Assembly (NCBI GenBank): GCA_017557345.1 | Contig: JAFYZR010000076.1 | Span: 1-64,000, forward strand | DNA length: 64,000 nucleotides | Source of the DNA: Paludibacteraceae bacterium | GTDB taxonomy: Bacteria > Bacteroidota > Bacteroidia > Bacteroidales > Paludibacteraceae | Direction of reading: 5' to 3' | Shown here: piece by piece, positions 45,601 through 53,381 of the stretch | Layout of the letters: every line of letters begins with the position of its first letter | Numbering within the stretch: position 1 is the stretch's first letter | Position numbers and translations under genes: made by a program | Notes under the pieces: model-generated | What the model was told of the DNA's origin: nothing | The model's database searches: none | Seen by the model: only the letters and a program-made list of their open reading frames with translations

Positions 45601-47152
45601 TATTATCGATCCCTCTTTGGTGAAAGCTAGGCCTGACAATCTGGATGACTGGTTCGGGAGTTTCTCTAATGTGCAATCGATAGAAGGACTGGAGTATATT
45701 CATACATCTCAAATAAATTCTGTGATGGGACTGTTCTTCGGTTGTTCTTCGCTCGCTTATATCGATATAAGCTCGTTCGATTTATCGAATGTGACCCACT
45801 TCAATATGATGTTTTCTTCTTGTGAAAGCCTGAAGGCCATCGATCTATCCAATTGTAATATCAACCCTTCCGAACTGGTAGATATATCCACTACCTTTGA
45901 TTATTGTACGTCGCTGGAGCGTATCTATTGCGACCAGGATTGGAGTGGCGTAGGTGTCAAGCACATGACTTTCACAAACTGCAGCAAGCTCAAAGGAAAC
46001 GTCAGCGGACTCACATGCCCCGGATCTTCTAATAATGATGGCAGTTTTGCGAAAGTGGAAGGCGGATATTTCTCCAGAACAACCGAAATGCCTGTCCTCT
46101 ACGCCAAACCATCGCCCGACGACAGGACACTCCGCGTAAGAATGGATAACGGCATGGAATCCTACCTCGGCAGGGGAAATAACATCAGCCAATTCAGCTC
46201 CACCAACGGCTATCAGATAGAGGTAGTCGTCTTCGACGAATCCGTTTCCGAAGTAAACATCACTTCCATGGCCGGGTGGTTTAAGGACTTTGCATCACTC
46301 AGATATATTGAAGGACTGGAGCATCTCCACTGCGATAACGTAACCGATATGAGCGGACTCTTCGAAGGATGTACCGGTCTGGAAACAATCGACCTCTCGG
46401 CGCTTAACACGCCCGCACTGGCAAATACCGATAATATGTTCAAAGGGTGCACCAACCTGACGACTATCTATTGCACGCAAGACTGGTCGCCATCTTCCGA
46501 TCATATACTCGACTCTTCTACCGACATGTTCCTCGACTGCGCGAAACTCGAAGGAGGCAATGGAACGGCTTTTGATCAAGACAAGACGGATGGCACACTG
46601 GCGCGGTGCGATGGAGAACAGCCGGGTTACTTCTCGGATATTCGCATACCTTATTTCTACGTCGGCTTCTATGATTATGACGAGACCATCCTCCAGGAAA
46701 GCAAAGTGGAGAGACACACGGCCGCCACGCAGCCCGAAGAGGAGCCTTTCCGACCCGATTACATCTTCCTCGGATGGGACCGTTCCGATGAGGAACTGGC
46801 CGATGTCACCGAGGATATGATCGTCAATGCCTGGTATCGCAAGAATGTCTTCACAGTACGCTTCCTCGACTGGGATGACACCGTCCTCAGCTCGCAGAAA
46901 GTCAAACGAGGTAGGGACGCTACACCGCCCGACACCCCCGAAAGAACGGGTTATAAGTTCATCGGCTGGGACACCGAGTTCACCAATGTACAGAAAGACC
47001 TCGACATCACCGCCCTCTACCAATCCACCGAAGACCTCGAACCCCTAACCGCTAACCCCTCACCGGTAACCGAAAAGGTCATCCGTTCCGGATGCCTTTA
47101 CATCCTCCGCGGCGACCACATTTACACCGTCACCGGCCAAGAAGTGAAATAA
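42662..47152 (+). CDS. BspA-type leucine-rich-repeat surface protein
   Basis: 1496 residues. Signal peptide about 1-26. Residues about 30-560 hold BspA-style LRR_5 repeats (SITLPKSLTSIGRQAFYSCWAI type) and two SCG.NL.W.Y....TLTISGTG modules (about 33 and 228). About 570-1330 holds DUF285-type repeats (VTDMSEMFAGI, VKDVSHMFENAQKL, VTDMSGLFEGCTGLETIDL). About 1350-1455 holds two Flg_new/InlB-like repeats (FLDWDDTVLSSQKVKRG). The end, VIRSGCLYILRGDHIYTVTGQEVK, resembles a type IX secretion tail. A secreted or surface-bound adhesin is likely. Its linker (about 1461-1472) is coded by a heptamer array. Confidence 0.9.
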   Translation: MKAMRQLGIFGAMLMGIILGTQTMLAAVYSGSCGDNLTWTYDTDTYTLTISGTGPMEEFPILEGSGERNIPWYSYPIQKVIVGEGVTTISEEAFANYKDYYKINSVTLPKSLTSIGRQAFYSCWAISSIQFPSHLESIGDIAFASCTGLSSIDLPASLKYLGYHAFMSCNGIVNIYVHWTSFDGVNIDSTPFERDPAITYLHFPSGGRDLYSNHPYWKFFQLKEEEQSGSCGNGLSWHYNEITKTLTISKTGEGDGRMNDYSNYDKNQPWAQFADEMQHVVVEDGVTYLGTDFLHSNNKVETVSLGKDVSAIANFPSVSAGVLPSLTSFTVDPENPVYDSRDNCNALIETATNKLLIGHKVTVIPNTVTTIGKGAFYYCTNLRSINIPDNVVSIDAKAFQFCMGLDTIVIGAGVTSFGEYCFSRTTIKSFTVSPENPKYDSRDNCNALIETATNTLVLGFRNSFIPSSIDSIGEEAWIYYSTRPCIAIPDSLKTIGETAFMYSSGLEEVRIGVGVRIIKAGAFFHSDLKRIFFYSPVPPTFEENTVFAGLSGYTIYVPFGSGEAYKTALPEQAANIVEADVERTRYYAVLNEQKDTMTLYYDALNTNVEGVREWEAFNSTHGEHVTTVVFDESFNHPNARPISTKAWFKDFADLTDFIHLDYLNTSEVTDMSEMFAGIKASILDLTSFDFSKVTNTAQMFAWDRFLTTIACTEDLSKSDILTQSTSMFDECIAIRGGKGAMWQPTKTDSTYARLDTIGRDGYFSPDTISFIPKSISEEGLYGVYTNWKHTLTLYFDDQCESRNGIRDWAHQRLEAVERVTMDVSVQNARPTTLYRWFCNMPNVREIDLTNLNTSEVKDVSHMFENAQKLQVIYCKEDWSLSETVKQSERMFFECHKLIGSELTHYNRAHTDSAYARLDTKERPGYFSKHPEEPTTEPDDEIYGVTSEDGTVFTIYCDDQKEARGGSADWFDYSHYTEEKIIIDPSLVKARPDNLDDWFGSFSNVQSIEGLEYIHTSQINSVMGLFFGCSSLAYIDISSFDLSNVTHFNMMFSSCESLKAIDLSNCNINPSELVDISTTFDYCTSLERIYCDQDWSGVGVKHMTFTNCSKLKGNVSGLTCPGSSNNDGSFAKVEGGYFSRTTEMPVLYAKPSPDDRTLRVRMDNGMESYLGRGNNISQFSSTNGYQIEVVVFDESVSEVNITSMAGWFKDFASLRYIEGLEHLHCDNVTDMSGLFEGCTGLETIDLSALNTPALANTDNMFKGCTNLTTIYCTQDWSPSSDHILDSSTDMFLDCAKLEGGNGTAFDQDKTDGTLARCDGEQPGYFSDIRIPYFYVGFYDYDETILQESKVERHTAATQPEEEPFRPDYIFLGWDRSDEELADVTEDMIVNAWYRKNVFTVRFLDWDDTVLSSQKVKRGRDATPPDTPERTGYKFIGWDTEFTNVQKDLDITALYQSTEDLEPLTANPSPVTEKVIRSGCLYILRGDHIYTVTGQEVK
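47042..47076 (+). repeat. Heptamer array in the BspA C-terminal linker
   Basis: Five 7-bp units (CCCCTAA, CCGCTAA, CCCCTCA, CCGGTAA, CCGAAAA) coding PLTANPSPVTEK, just before the sorting tail. Reverse-complement words match the rluA site at 36747-36781. Confidence 0.8.
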
Positions 47153-47194
47153 ACCGTACACTGTACACCATACACTGTACACCGTACACCATAC
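47153..47194 (-). repeat. Heptamer array after the BspA gene
   Basis: Six 7-bp units of consensus ACYRTAC (ACCGTAC, ACTGTAC, ACCATAC) starting right after the stop codon. It is the reverse complement of the RGTGTAY family at 871-940. Bases 47178-47192 match 48143-48157 in mfd exactly. Confidence 0.9.
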
Positions 47195-47200
47195 ACCAAG

Positions 47201-47227
47201 AAAAAGGAGCCCTTCGGGGCTTCTTTT
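47201..47227 (+). terminator. Terminator after the BspA gene
   Basis: A tract, stem GGAGCCC / GGGCTTC with short loop, T tract to 47229. Confidence 0.9.
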
Positions 47228-47229
47228 TT

Positions 47230-47264
47230 CGAAAATCGAAAATCGAATATCGAAAATCGAAAAA
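47230..47264 (+). repeat. Heptamer array between terminator and promoter
   Basis: Five 7-bp units CGAAAAT, CGAAAAT, CGAATAT, CGAAAAT, CGAAAAA directly before the -33 box of the next promoter. Confidence 0.9.
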
Positions 47265-47267
47265 AAA

Positions 47268-47299
47268 TTTGCATATATGCAATTTTTGTTGTACCTTTG
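47268..47299 (+). promoter_or_regulatory. Promoter for the 47377 lipoprotein and probably mfd
   Basis: TTTG at 47268-47271 and -7 box TACCTTTG at 47292-47299, 20 bp apart. Confidence 0.85.
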
Positions 47300-47376
47300 C
47301 ACCCGAAATTGATAAATATGCCCTAAATAGTTGCAAAACTATATTTTTTATTAACCAATTAAAATCAATTTAATTT

Positions 47377-47766
47377 ATGAAAAAGATTTTTTCTGTAGCC
47401 TTGATGGCTGTTACCATGTTCTTCATGGCAAGTTGTGGTGCTGGTAGTTCTTCTAGTTATGAGCAAGGCGACCCGATGCCGTCCATCAATGCTAGCGAAG
47501 GTACCGTTAACGGTCATCATTATGACACCGACACAGAGTGCTGCTGGAAAGTGACATTCAACTACAAAGTTAAATCCAGCGATTCTCAAACTAAAGGTTC
47601 TGAGACAATGTGGTTATGGACAACCGAGTTCGGACTCGTTTCCACTCAAGAGTTGGCTATGTGGACCGCAGCTCAAACCGGCAAGTATGCTTCTTGCTCT
47701 TATTCCTACGTTAAGACAACGGATAAGGACTACGAGGCTTGCGACAAGCACAACAACGAAAATTAA
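47377..47766 (+). CDS. Small lipoprotein of unknown function
   Basis: 129 residues, signal peptide with lipobox FMASC (lipid Cys20). The mature part is rich in Ser, Thr and Cys (TDTECCWKVTFNYKVK, CSYSYVKTTDKDYEACDKH), with four further cysteines that could form disulfides. No family recognised. The mfd start codon is 23 bp downstream with no visible terminator, so the promoter at 47268-47299 may serve both. Confidence 0.8.
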   Translation: MKKIFSVALMAVTMFFMASCGAGSSSSYEQGDPMPSINASEGTVNGHHYDTDTECCWKVTFNYKVKSSDSQTKGSETMWLWTTEFGLVSTQELAMWTAAQTGKYASCSYSYVKTTDKDYEACDKHNNEN

Positions 47767-47789
47767 TTGTGCCCAACTAATCAGTCGCA

Positions 47790-50700
47790 GTGCGACTTGA
47801 AGACTTGCACATACTCTTCGGGCAACACCCGGAGATAAAAATTATTCATGAGCGATTAGCGAAGGGGGACAGTCATGTCCTCCTCGCTGGTCTGCACGCG
47901 AGCGCGCGTGCTCTCACGCTCACACATATAGACAAACCTCTATTTGTGATCTTTGACAACGCTGAAAGCGCGCAATACCTGTACAGCGATTTAAAGGCAC
48001 TGACCGCTAATTCGAAAATCGCTAACTCGCCCATCGAGAACCCCGTTCTCTTCTTCCCGGCTGCGCAGAAAAGACGAGTGGTCGATGAAGCCGCACAGAT
48101 ACAACGCACAGAGTGTCTGACAGCACTTACCACTGTACACTCTACACCGTACACCATCATCACCTACCCTGAGGCCGTGGCGGAAACGGTGCCTACACCC
48201 GATGAACTCCAGAAGAAGAGTTTTAACCTGAAAGTAGGTCAGGAGATCCAACATGCCGCGCTCTCCGAGCAGCTGATCGCTTTGGGCTTTGAGCATGTGG
48301 ATTTTGTCTTCCAGCCCGGACAGTTTGCCGTGCGGGGAAGCATCGTGGATATTTACAGCTACAGCCACGACAACCCCTACCGCTTTGACTTCTTCGGCGA
48401 TGAGATTGACTCCATACGCGAGTTCGATATCGAAGACCAACTGTCGAAGACGAAAGTGGAAAGCGCAGAGATAGTCGGTGCGAAAAGCAATGAGACGGAT
48501 AAAGCGAGCATTCTCGATTACCTGTCCAAAGACACGGTATGGGTCAGCAACGACTGGACCATCGCGCAGTTTAAGTTATCCGGATTAGGGCTTAACGATT
48601 TAGGCATCAGCGATCGGCAGACCATTGAGATAGCGGACAAGAGCACTTTCCCCGTGCATACGAAGATTGCTTTTGAAACCGTACCGCAACCCGTCTTCCA
48701 TAAGCAGTTCGACATCCTCACGGATGACCTCAAGCGCCATATCGAGGAGGGATATAAGATCTACATCCTTGCCGAGCAACAGAAACAGCTTGACCGCCTC
48801 AAGGCGATTATAGAAGCCTACCCTAACCCTCTAACCTTCACCGGCATCAACGCCACACTGCACGAGGGATTTGTGGACCGGGGACTGAAGATTTGCTGCT
48901 ATACCGACCATCAGATCTTCGAGCGTTACCACCGCGTGACCATGGCCAGCGAGAACGCACGCCGAGGAAAAGCCATCATCACCTTGCGGGAGATAAACCA
49001 GCTGCAGGTAGGAGATTACGTCGTGCACTCCGATCACGGCATCGCTAAGTTCGGAGGACTCGTCACCACACCCGTCAACGGCAAGCCGCAAGAGATGATC
49101 AAACTCAACTACCGCGACGGAGCCAATGTGTTTGTCTCGATTCATAACCTGCATCGGATAAGCAAATACAAAGGCCGTGAGGGCAGTGAACCGACGATAG
49201 CACGGCTGGGCAGCGGAGCATGGGAACGGCTCAAAGAGCGGACCAAAGACAAAGTCAAGGACATTGCGCGTGACCTGATCCGTCTCTACGCCACCCGCAA
49301 GCAGCAGCAAGGCTTTGCCTTCACGCCGGACGGATACATGCAGCACGAGCTGGAGGCCTCTTTCATCTACGAAGACACACCCGACCAAGCCAAGGCAACG
49401 GCCGATGTGAAACGTGACATGGAGAGCCCGAGGCCAATGGACCGCCTCGTTTGCGGAGATGTGGGATTCGGCAAGACGGAAGTAGCCATGCGGGCTGCAT
49501 TCAAAGCTGCTACGGACGGCAAGCAAGTGGCCGTCTTAGTGCCTACCACCGTACTGGCATTGCAGCATTACAACACGTTCAGAGAGCGCATGAAAGACCT
49601 GCCCGTGCGCATCGAATACATCAGCAGACTGAAGAGCGCTAAAGAGACGAAAGAACTGCTGGAGGACTTAGAGGCAGGAAAAATAGACATACTGATCGGC
49701 ACACACAAGATAATCGGAAAGACCATCAAATGGCACGATTTGGGACTGCTGATCATCGATGAAGAGCAGAAATTTGGAGTAGCGGCCAAAGAGAAACTGA
49801 AATCGCTACGAACGAACATAGACGTATTGACTTTAACGGCTACGCCGATACCGAGGACACTGCAGTTCTCCCTCTTAGGCGCACGTGACCTGAGTATCAT
49901 GACAACCCCGCCGCCCAACCGGTACCCCGTGCAAACGGAACTCATCACCGTCGATGATGAGGATATCATCAAAGAGGCGATTGAATTGGAAATGGCGCGG
50001 AACGGACAGATCTTCATTGTCAATAACCGCATAGAGATGCTACCGCGTATTGAGCGGAAGATACAGAAACTCTGTCCGGAGGCACGTATCGTCATAGCGC
50101 ATGGACAACTGCCGGCCAATGAGATGGAGGAAAGGCTCGAAGCGTTTATCAATTATGATTACGACATTCTCCTTTCGACAACCATCATCGAATCCGGCGT
50201 GGATATACCCAATGTAAATACGATACTCATCTTCAGTGCAAACAACTACGGTCTGGCAGACCTCCATCAGTTGCGCGGACGTGTGGGAAGAAGCAACCGA
50301 AAAGCCTATTGCTATCTGATAGCACCGGATAAGGAACTGCTGACCGAAGATGCACGCAGACGACTCGAAGCACTGAGTACCTTCGCTGAACTGGGAGCTG
50401 GATTTAACCTGGCCATGCAGGACCTCGACATCCGCGGAGCGGGAAACATGCTGGGCAGCGAGCAGTCTGGATTCATTGCCGACCTGGGGTACGAGACATA
50501 CCAGCGAATACTCACCGAAGCCGTTGAGGAACTGAAAGAGGAAGAGGGGCTGAACAGAGACGAAGACGCACTAAACAGCTTCGATGGAGCGATAAACGGC
50601 GGAGCCCATACAACGCACCTATGGTGCAACGATGCGCAATTGGAAACCGACATCGCGGTCTGCTTCCCTACCGATTACATCGAGAATATATCCGAGCGCA

Positions 50701-51104
50701 TCACATTATATAGAGAATTAGACAGCCTGCGGAGCGAAGAGCAGCTGCACGATTATAAGAAAAGACTGATTGACCGATTCGGAGTTCTGCCGGAACCCGC
50801 GGAGGAACTACTCGATGTAGTGAAACTGCGATGGCTATGCTGCCGAATGGGCGTCGAGAAAATACTGCTCAAAGGCGAGCGGATGACAATGTACCTGGTG
50901 CAGCACAAAGACGCCTACTGGCAGTCTGAACAGTTCGGAAACATTATCCAATATGCCGCAACAAGGCCGGAAAGATGCCTGCTGCATGAGGAGAAAGACA
51001 AGAAAGGAATACCTACTGGACGTAGGATGGTAACGATTACAAATGTAAAGACCATCGGAGGAGCAATCACCTTGCTCTCAAAAATAGAGAAAAACGAAAT
51101 ATGA
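47790..51104 (+). CDS. mfd: Transcription-repair coupling factor Mfd
   Basis: 1104-residue translocase that removes stalled RNA polymerase and recruits UvrA. Order: UvrB-like N-terminal module, RNA-polymerase-interacting domain (VGDYVVHSDHGIAKFGG near 407), helicase core with GDVGFGKT at 556-563 and DEEQ at 657-660, and a C-terminal TRCF domain. The start is GTG 47790, placing LEDLHILFGQHPEIK where homologues begin; it lies in the loop of AGTCG/CGACT. Three loops are coded by short repeats: residues about 72-80, 115-123 and 344-351. It is the functional partner of uvrA at 27648. It overlaps kdsB by 4 bp. Confidence 0.95.
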   Translation: MRLEDLHILFGQHPEIKIIHERLAKGDSHVLLAGLHASARALTLTHIDKPLFVIFDNAESAQYLYSDLKALTANSKIANSPIENPVLFFPAAQKRRVVDEAAQIQRTECLTALTTVHSTPYTIITYPEAVAETVPTPDELQKKSFNLKVGQEIQHAALSEQLIALGFEHVDFVFQPGQFAVRGSIVDIYSYSHDNPYRFDFFGDEIDSIREFDIEDQLSKTKVESAEIVGAKSNETDKASILDYLSKDTVWVSNDWTIAQFKLSGLGLNDLGISDRQTIEIADKSTFPVHTKIAFETVPQPVFHKQFDILTDDLKRHIEEGYKIYILAEQQKQLDRLKAIIEAYPNPLTFTGINATLHEGFVDRGLKICCYTDHQIFERYHRVTMASENARRGKAIITLREINQLQVGDYVVHSDHGIAKFGGLVTTPVNGKPQEMIKLNYRDGANVFVSIHNLHRISKYKGREGSEPTIARLGSGAWERLKERTKDKVKDIARDLIRLYATRKQQQGFAFTPDGYMQHELEASFIYEDTPDQAKATADVKRDMESPRPMDRLVCGDVGFGKTEVAMRAAFKAATDGKQVAVLVPTTVLALQHYNTFRERMKDLPVRIEYISRLKSAKETKELLEDLEAGKIDILIGTHKIIGKTIKWHDLGLLIIDEEQKFGVAAKEKLKSLRTNIDVLTLTATPIPRTLQFSLLGARDLSIMTTPPPNRYPVQTELITVDDEDIIKEAIELEMARNGQIFIVNNRIEMLPRIERKIQKLCPEARIVIAHGQLPANEMEERLEAFINYDYDILLSTTIIESGVDIPNVNTILIFSANNYGLADLHQLRGRVGRSNRKAYCYLIAPDKELLTEDARRRLEALSTFAELGAGFNLAMQDLDIRGAGNMLGSEQSGFIADLGYETYQRILTEAVEELKEEEGLNRDEDALNSFDGAINGGAHTTHLWCNDAQLETDIAVCFPTDYIENISERITLYRELDSLRSEEQLHDYKKRLIDRFGVLPEPAEELLDVVKLRWLCCRMGVEKILLKGERMTMYLVQHKDAYWQSEQFGNIIQYAATRPERCLLHEEKDKKGIPTGRRMVTITNVKTIGGAITLLSKIEKNEI
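48006..48028 (-). repeat. Octamer-family units inside mfd
   Basis: Minus-strand units GAGTTAGC, GATTTTC, GAATTAGC, coding the loop TANSKIANS. The 23 nt match 6342-6364 (after clpB) with one mismatch. Confidence 0.85.
48132..48159 (-). repeat. Heptamer-family units inside mfd
   Basis: Four 7-bp units ACTGTAC, ACTCTAC, ACCGTAC, ACCATCA coding VHSTPYTII. Shares TACACCGTACACCAT exactly with the array after the BspA gene (47178-47192). A weaker CCCTAA-type run lies at 48820-48840. Confidence 0.85.
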
Positions 51105-51847
51105 AATATATAGGAATTATACCGGCACGTTACGCGTCCACCCGTTTCCCGGGTAAGCCATTGGCGGAGATAGGCGGCAAGACCGTTATCAGACGCGTGT
51201 ACGAGCAAGCCAACAAAGCATTGGAGACCTTGGTCGTCGCTACTGATGACGATCGCATCTACGATGCGGTTGAGACGTTTGGAGGCAAAGTGGTGATGAC
51301 ACGTCCCGACCATAAATGTGGCACGGACCGCTGTCTGGAAGCCTACCTCGCCATCACTACCCCTTCTTGGCGGGAACAGAACGACACAGACACCGTGGTC
51401 ATCAATATACAAGGAGACGAACCGTTCATTCAACCCGAGCAGATTGAAGCGCTAATGGCTTGTTTCGATAAAGAGGACACACAGATAGCCACGCTCGTTC
51501 GGCCGTTTACGGATAAAGATAGCCAGGCAGACCTGGAGAACGAGAATACACCCAAAGTGGATTGGGATAAGAAGACCGGTGTGGCAAAAATGTTCTCACG
51601 CAAGGTGATTGCCTGCACGGATGGCTCGCATTACCGCCATATTGGCATTTACGCTTACCGCGCTGACGTGCTGGAGCAGATAACGAAACTGGAGCAAAGC
51701 CCGCTGGAGTTAGCGGAGCGATTGGAACAGCTGCGATGGCTCGAGAACGGATATTGTATCCGCGTTGGTGTCACAGACACGCCTACCATCGGCATTGACA
51801 CACCGGAAGACTTAGAGAAAGCAATTGAATTTTACAAAAATAGTTAA
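51101..51847 (+). CDS. kdsB: 3-deoxy-manno-octulosonate cytidylyltransferase
   Basis: Makes CMP-Kdo, the activated sugar for the LPS inner core. 248 residues: the nucleotide-binding N-terminus IIPARYASTRFPGKPL (5-20), GTDRC and VVINIQGDEPFI near 105-116, and GIDTPEDLEKA near the end. Starts in an ATGA overlap with mfd. Confidence 0.96.
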   Translation: MKYIGIIPARYASTRFPGKPLAEIGGKTVIRRVYEQANKALETLVVATDDDRIYDAVETFGGKVVMTRPDHKCGTDRCLEAYLAITTPSWREQNDTDTVVINIQGDEPFIQPEQIEALMACFDKEDTQIATLVRPFTDKDSQADLENENTPKVDWDKKTGVAKMFSRKVIACTDGSHYRHIGIYAYRADVLEQITKLEQSPLELAERLEQLRWLENGYCIRVGVTDTPTIGIDTPEDLEKAIEFYKNS

Positions 51848-51885
51848 CAAAGAATTAAAAATATTAACCTATTAAAAACACAATT

Positions 51886-52599
51886 ATGGCAAAAGAGAAT
51901 TGCCCGACTCCGCACATTGGTGCGCAGTACGGAGAGATTGCAAAAACAATGATTATGGCCGGAGACCCGCTACGCGCTAAACTGATGGCCGAGCGCTTCT
52001 TGGAGAATCCTGTACAAGTGAATAATGTACGTGGCATGTTAGCCTTCACCGGCACATACAAAGGAAAGAAAGTGACTGTTATGGGTCATGGAATGGGTAT
52101 TCCGTCAATCGGTATTTATACCTACGAGTTATTCAACTTCTACGATGTAGAGACTATCATTCGCGTCGGTTCATGCGGTGCGCGTCAGATGTACGTCAAC
52201 CTGGGCGACCTCGTGATAGCTCAAGGAAGCTGCACAGACAGCAACTACGCTGCGCAATACAACCTGCCCGGACATTATGCTCCTATCGCAGACTTTGACC
52301 TGTGCCGTAAAGCAGTCGATGCTGCCGAGAAACGCGGATACAAATACCACGTAGGTAATGTCTTCTCCGCTGATGTCTTCTATTGCGAAGATGAGCGCAA
52401 GGCTAACTGGACCAAGATGGGCGTACTGGCAGATGAGATGGAAGCACCGGCATTGTATATGAATGCTGCTCGCTTAGGCAAGAAAGCACTCGTAATCTGC
52501 ACCGTTAGTGACCATATTTTAACCGGCGAAGCTACTACTGCTGAGCAACGCCAGAACTCGTTCACCAATATGATGGACGTAGCTTTTGATATCATCTAA
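51886..52599 (+). CDS. deoD: Purine nucleoside phosphorylase, DeoD type
   Basis: Splits purine (deoxy)nucleosides with phosphate into base and sugar-1-phosphate. 237 residues of the hexameric DeoD family: TPHIGAQ at the N-terminus, AGDPLRAKLMAE near 25, VMGHGMGIPS near 66, GSCGA near 90 and the base-binding ADEMEAPALY near 185. Its stop overlaps the start of the next gene (TAATG). Confidence 0.95.
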   Translation: MAKENCPTPHIGAQYGEIAKTMIMAGDPLRAKLMAERFLENPVQVNNVRGMLAFTGTYKGKKVTVMGHGMGIPSIGIYTYELFNFYDVETIIRVGSCGARQMYVNLGDLVIAQGSCTDSNYAAQYNLPGHYAPIADFDLCRKAVDAAEKRGYKYHVGNVFSADVFYCEDERKANWTKMGVLADEMEAPALYMNAARLGKKALVICTVSDHILTGEATTAEQRQNSFTNMMDVAFDII

Positions 52600-53345
52600 T
52601 GAGAAAAAAATGGATTATTTGCATATTGGCACTCCTGCCCCTTGGCTTAACGGCTAAGGAGCCGGGAGTTGCTGAGACTGCAGTCAAGTCAGCGGAGAGA
52701 ACCACAAGAGTACTAACCGGCTTTAGCGGCGGTATGATGGTACATGGCGGTTATCTTTTCTCCGATGACCCGGCAAAGGTATTTAGTAATACCGGTTTGG
52801 GAAGTGCGGATTATGTGAAGGGTCTGCCAAAAGCCGGTTTCTGTTATGGTTTAGGTGGCTCCTTGAGGGCACACCTGGTCAATCATGTGCATATCGGAGC
52901 GGAGGGATTTGTAAGCACCATGCCTGTCATGCGTACCGGCTCGAACATCCGTACCGGATGGGGAGGTGCGCTGTGCGATGCCTATCTGAATATAGGAAAA
53001 GTGCGTCCATTGCTTGGATTTACAATCGGTGGCGGAACAATGAAGCGCCTTTTTGTGCCCGACCAAGATAAAAACGTATATTATTACGTCGCTGACGATA
53101 GCACGCATTATAATGCTTCGTTTACCAAAACACCTTTCTTCTTCGTTGACCCGTATATCGGCTTCGAAGTGGATTTGAATACACACATGGCATTGATGAT
53201 CCGTATCGATTATATGCTCCCGTTCGGTACGGCAAAGAGTGATCTGACAGATGAAGAGAGAGGAAAAGCATGGAGCACTTTCATGACCCCGAGCGGTCCG
53301 CGCCTTTATGTCGGTATTATGTTCGGGAAACTGAAAAGAGATTAA
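52599..53345 (+). CDS. Outer-membrane beta-barrel protein, unknown
   Basis: 248 residues, signal peptide 1-19 (MRKKWIICILALLPLGLTA). It then shows alternating amphipathic strands rich in Gly and aromatic residues (GFSGGMMVHGGYLF, PLLGFTIGGGTMK, LMIRIDYMLPFG) and ends RLYVGIMFGKLKRD, consistent with a small barrel. No family named. It lies between deoD and yidC in the same run of genes. Confidence 0.75.
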   Translation: MRKKWIICILALLPLGLTAKEPGVAETAVKSAERTTRVLTGFSGGMMVHGGYLFSDDPAKVFSNTGLGSADYVKGLPKAGFCYGLGGSLRAHLVNHVHIGAEGFVSTMPVMRTGSNIRTGWGGALCDAYLNIGKVRPLLGFTIGGGTMKRLFVPDQDKNVYYYVADDSTHYNASFTKTPFFFVDPYIGFEVDLNTHMALMIRIDYMLPFGTAKSDLTDEERGKAWSTFMTPSGPRLYVGIMFGKLKRD

Positions 53346-53381
53346 CAATTTAGACAACTCAAGAAAAAAACAATTATATAC

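Noticed and set aside
47153..47194. Plain low-complexity DNA
   Set aside because: The unit is too regular (six 7-mers in register), and its words recur at three other loci, including inside mfd.
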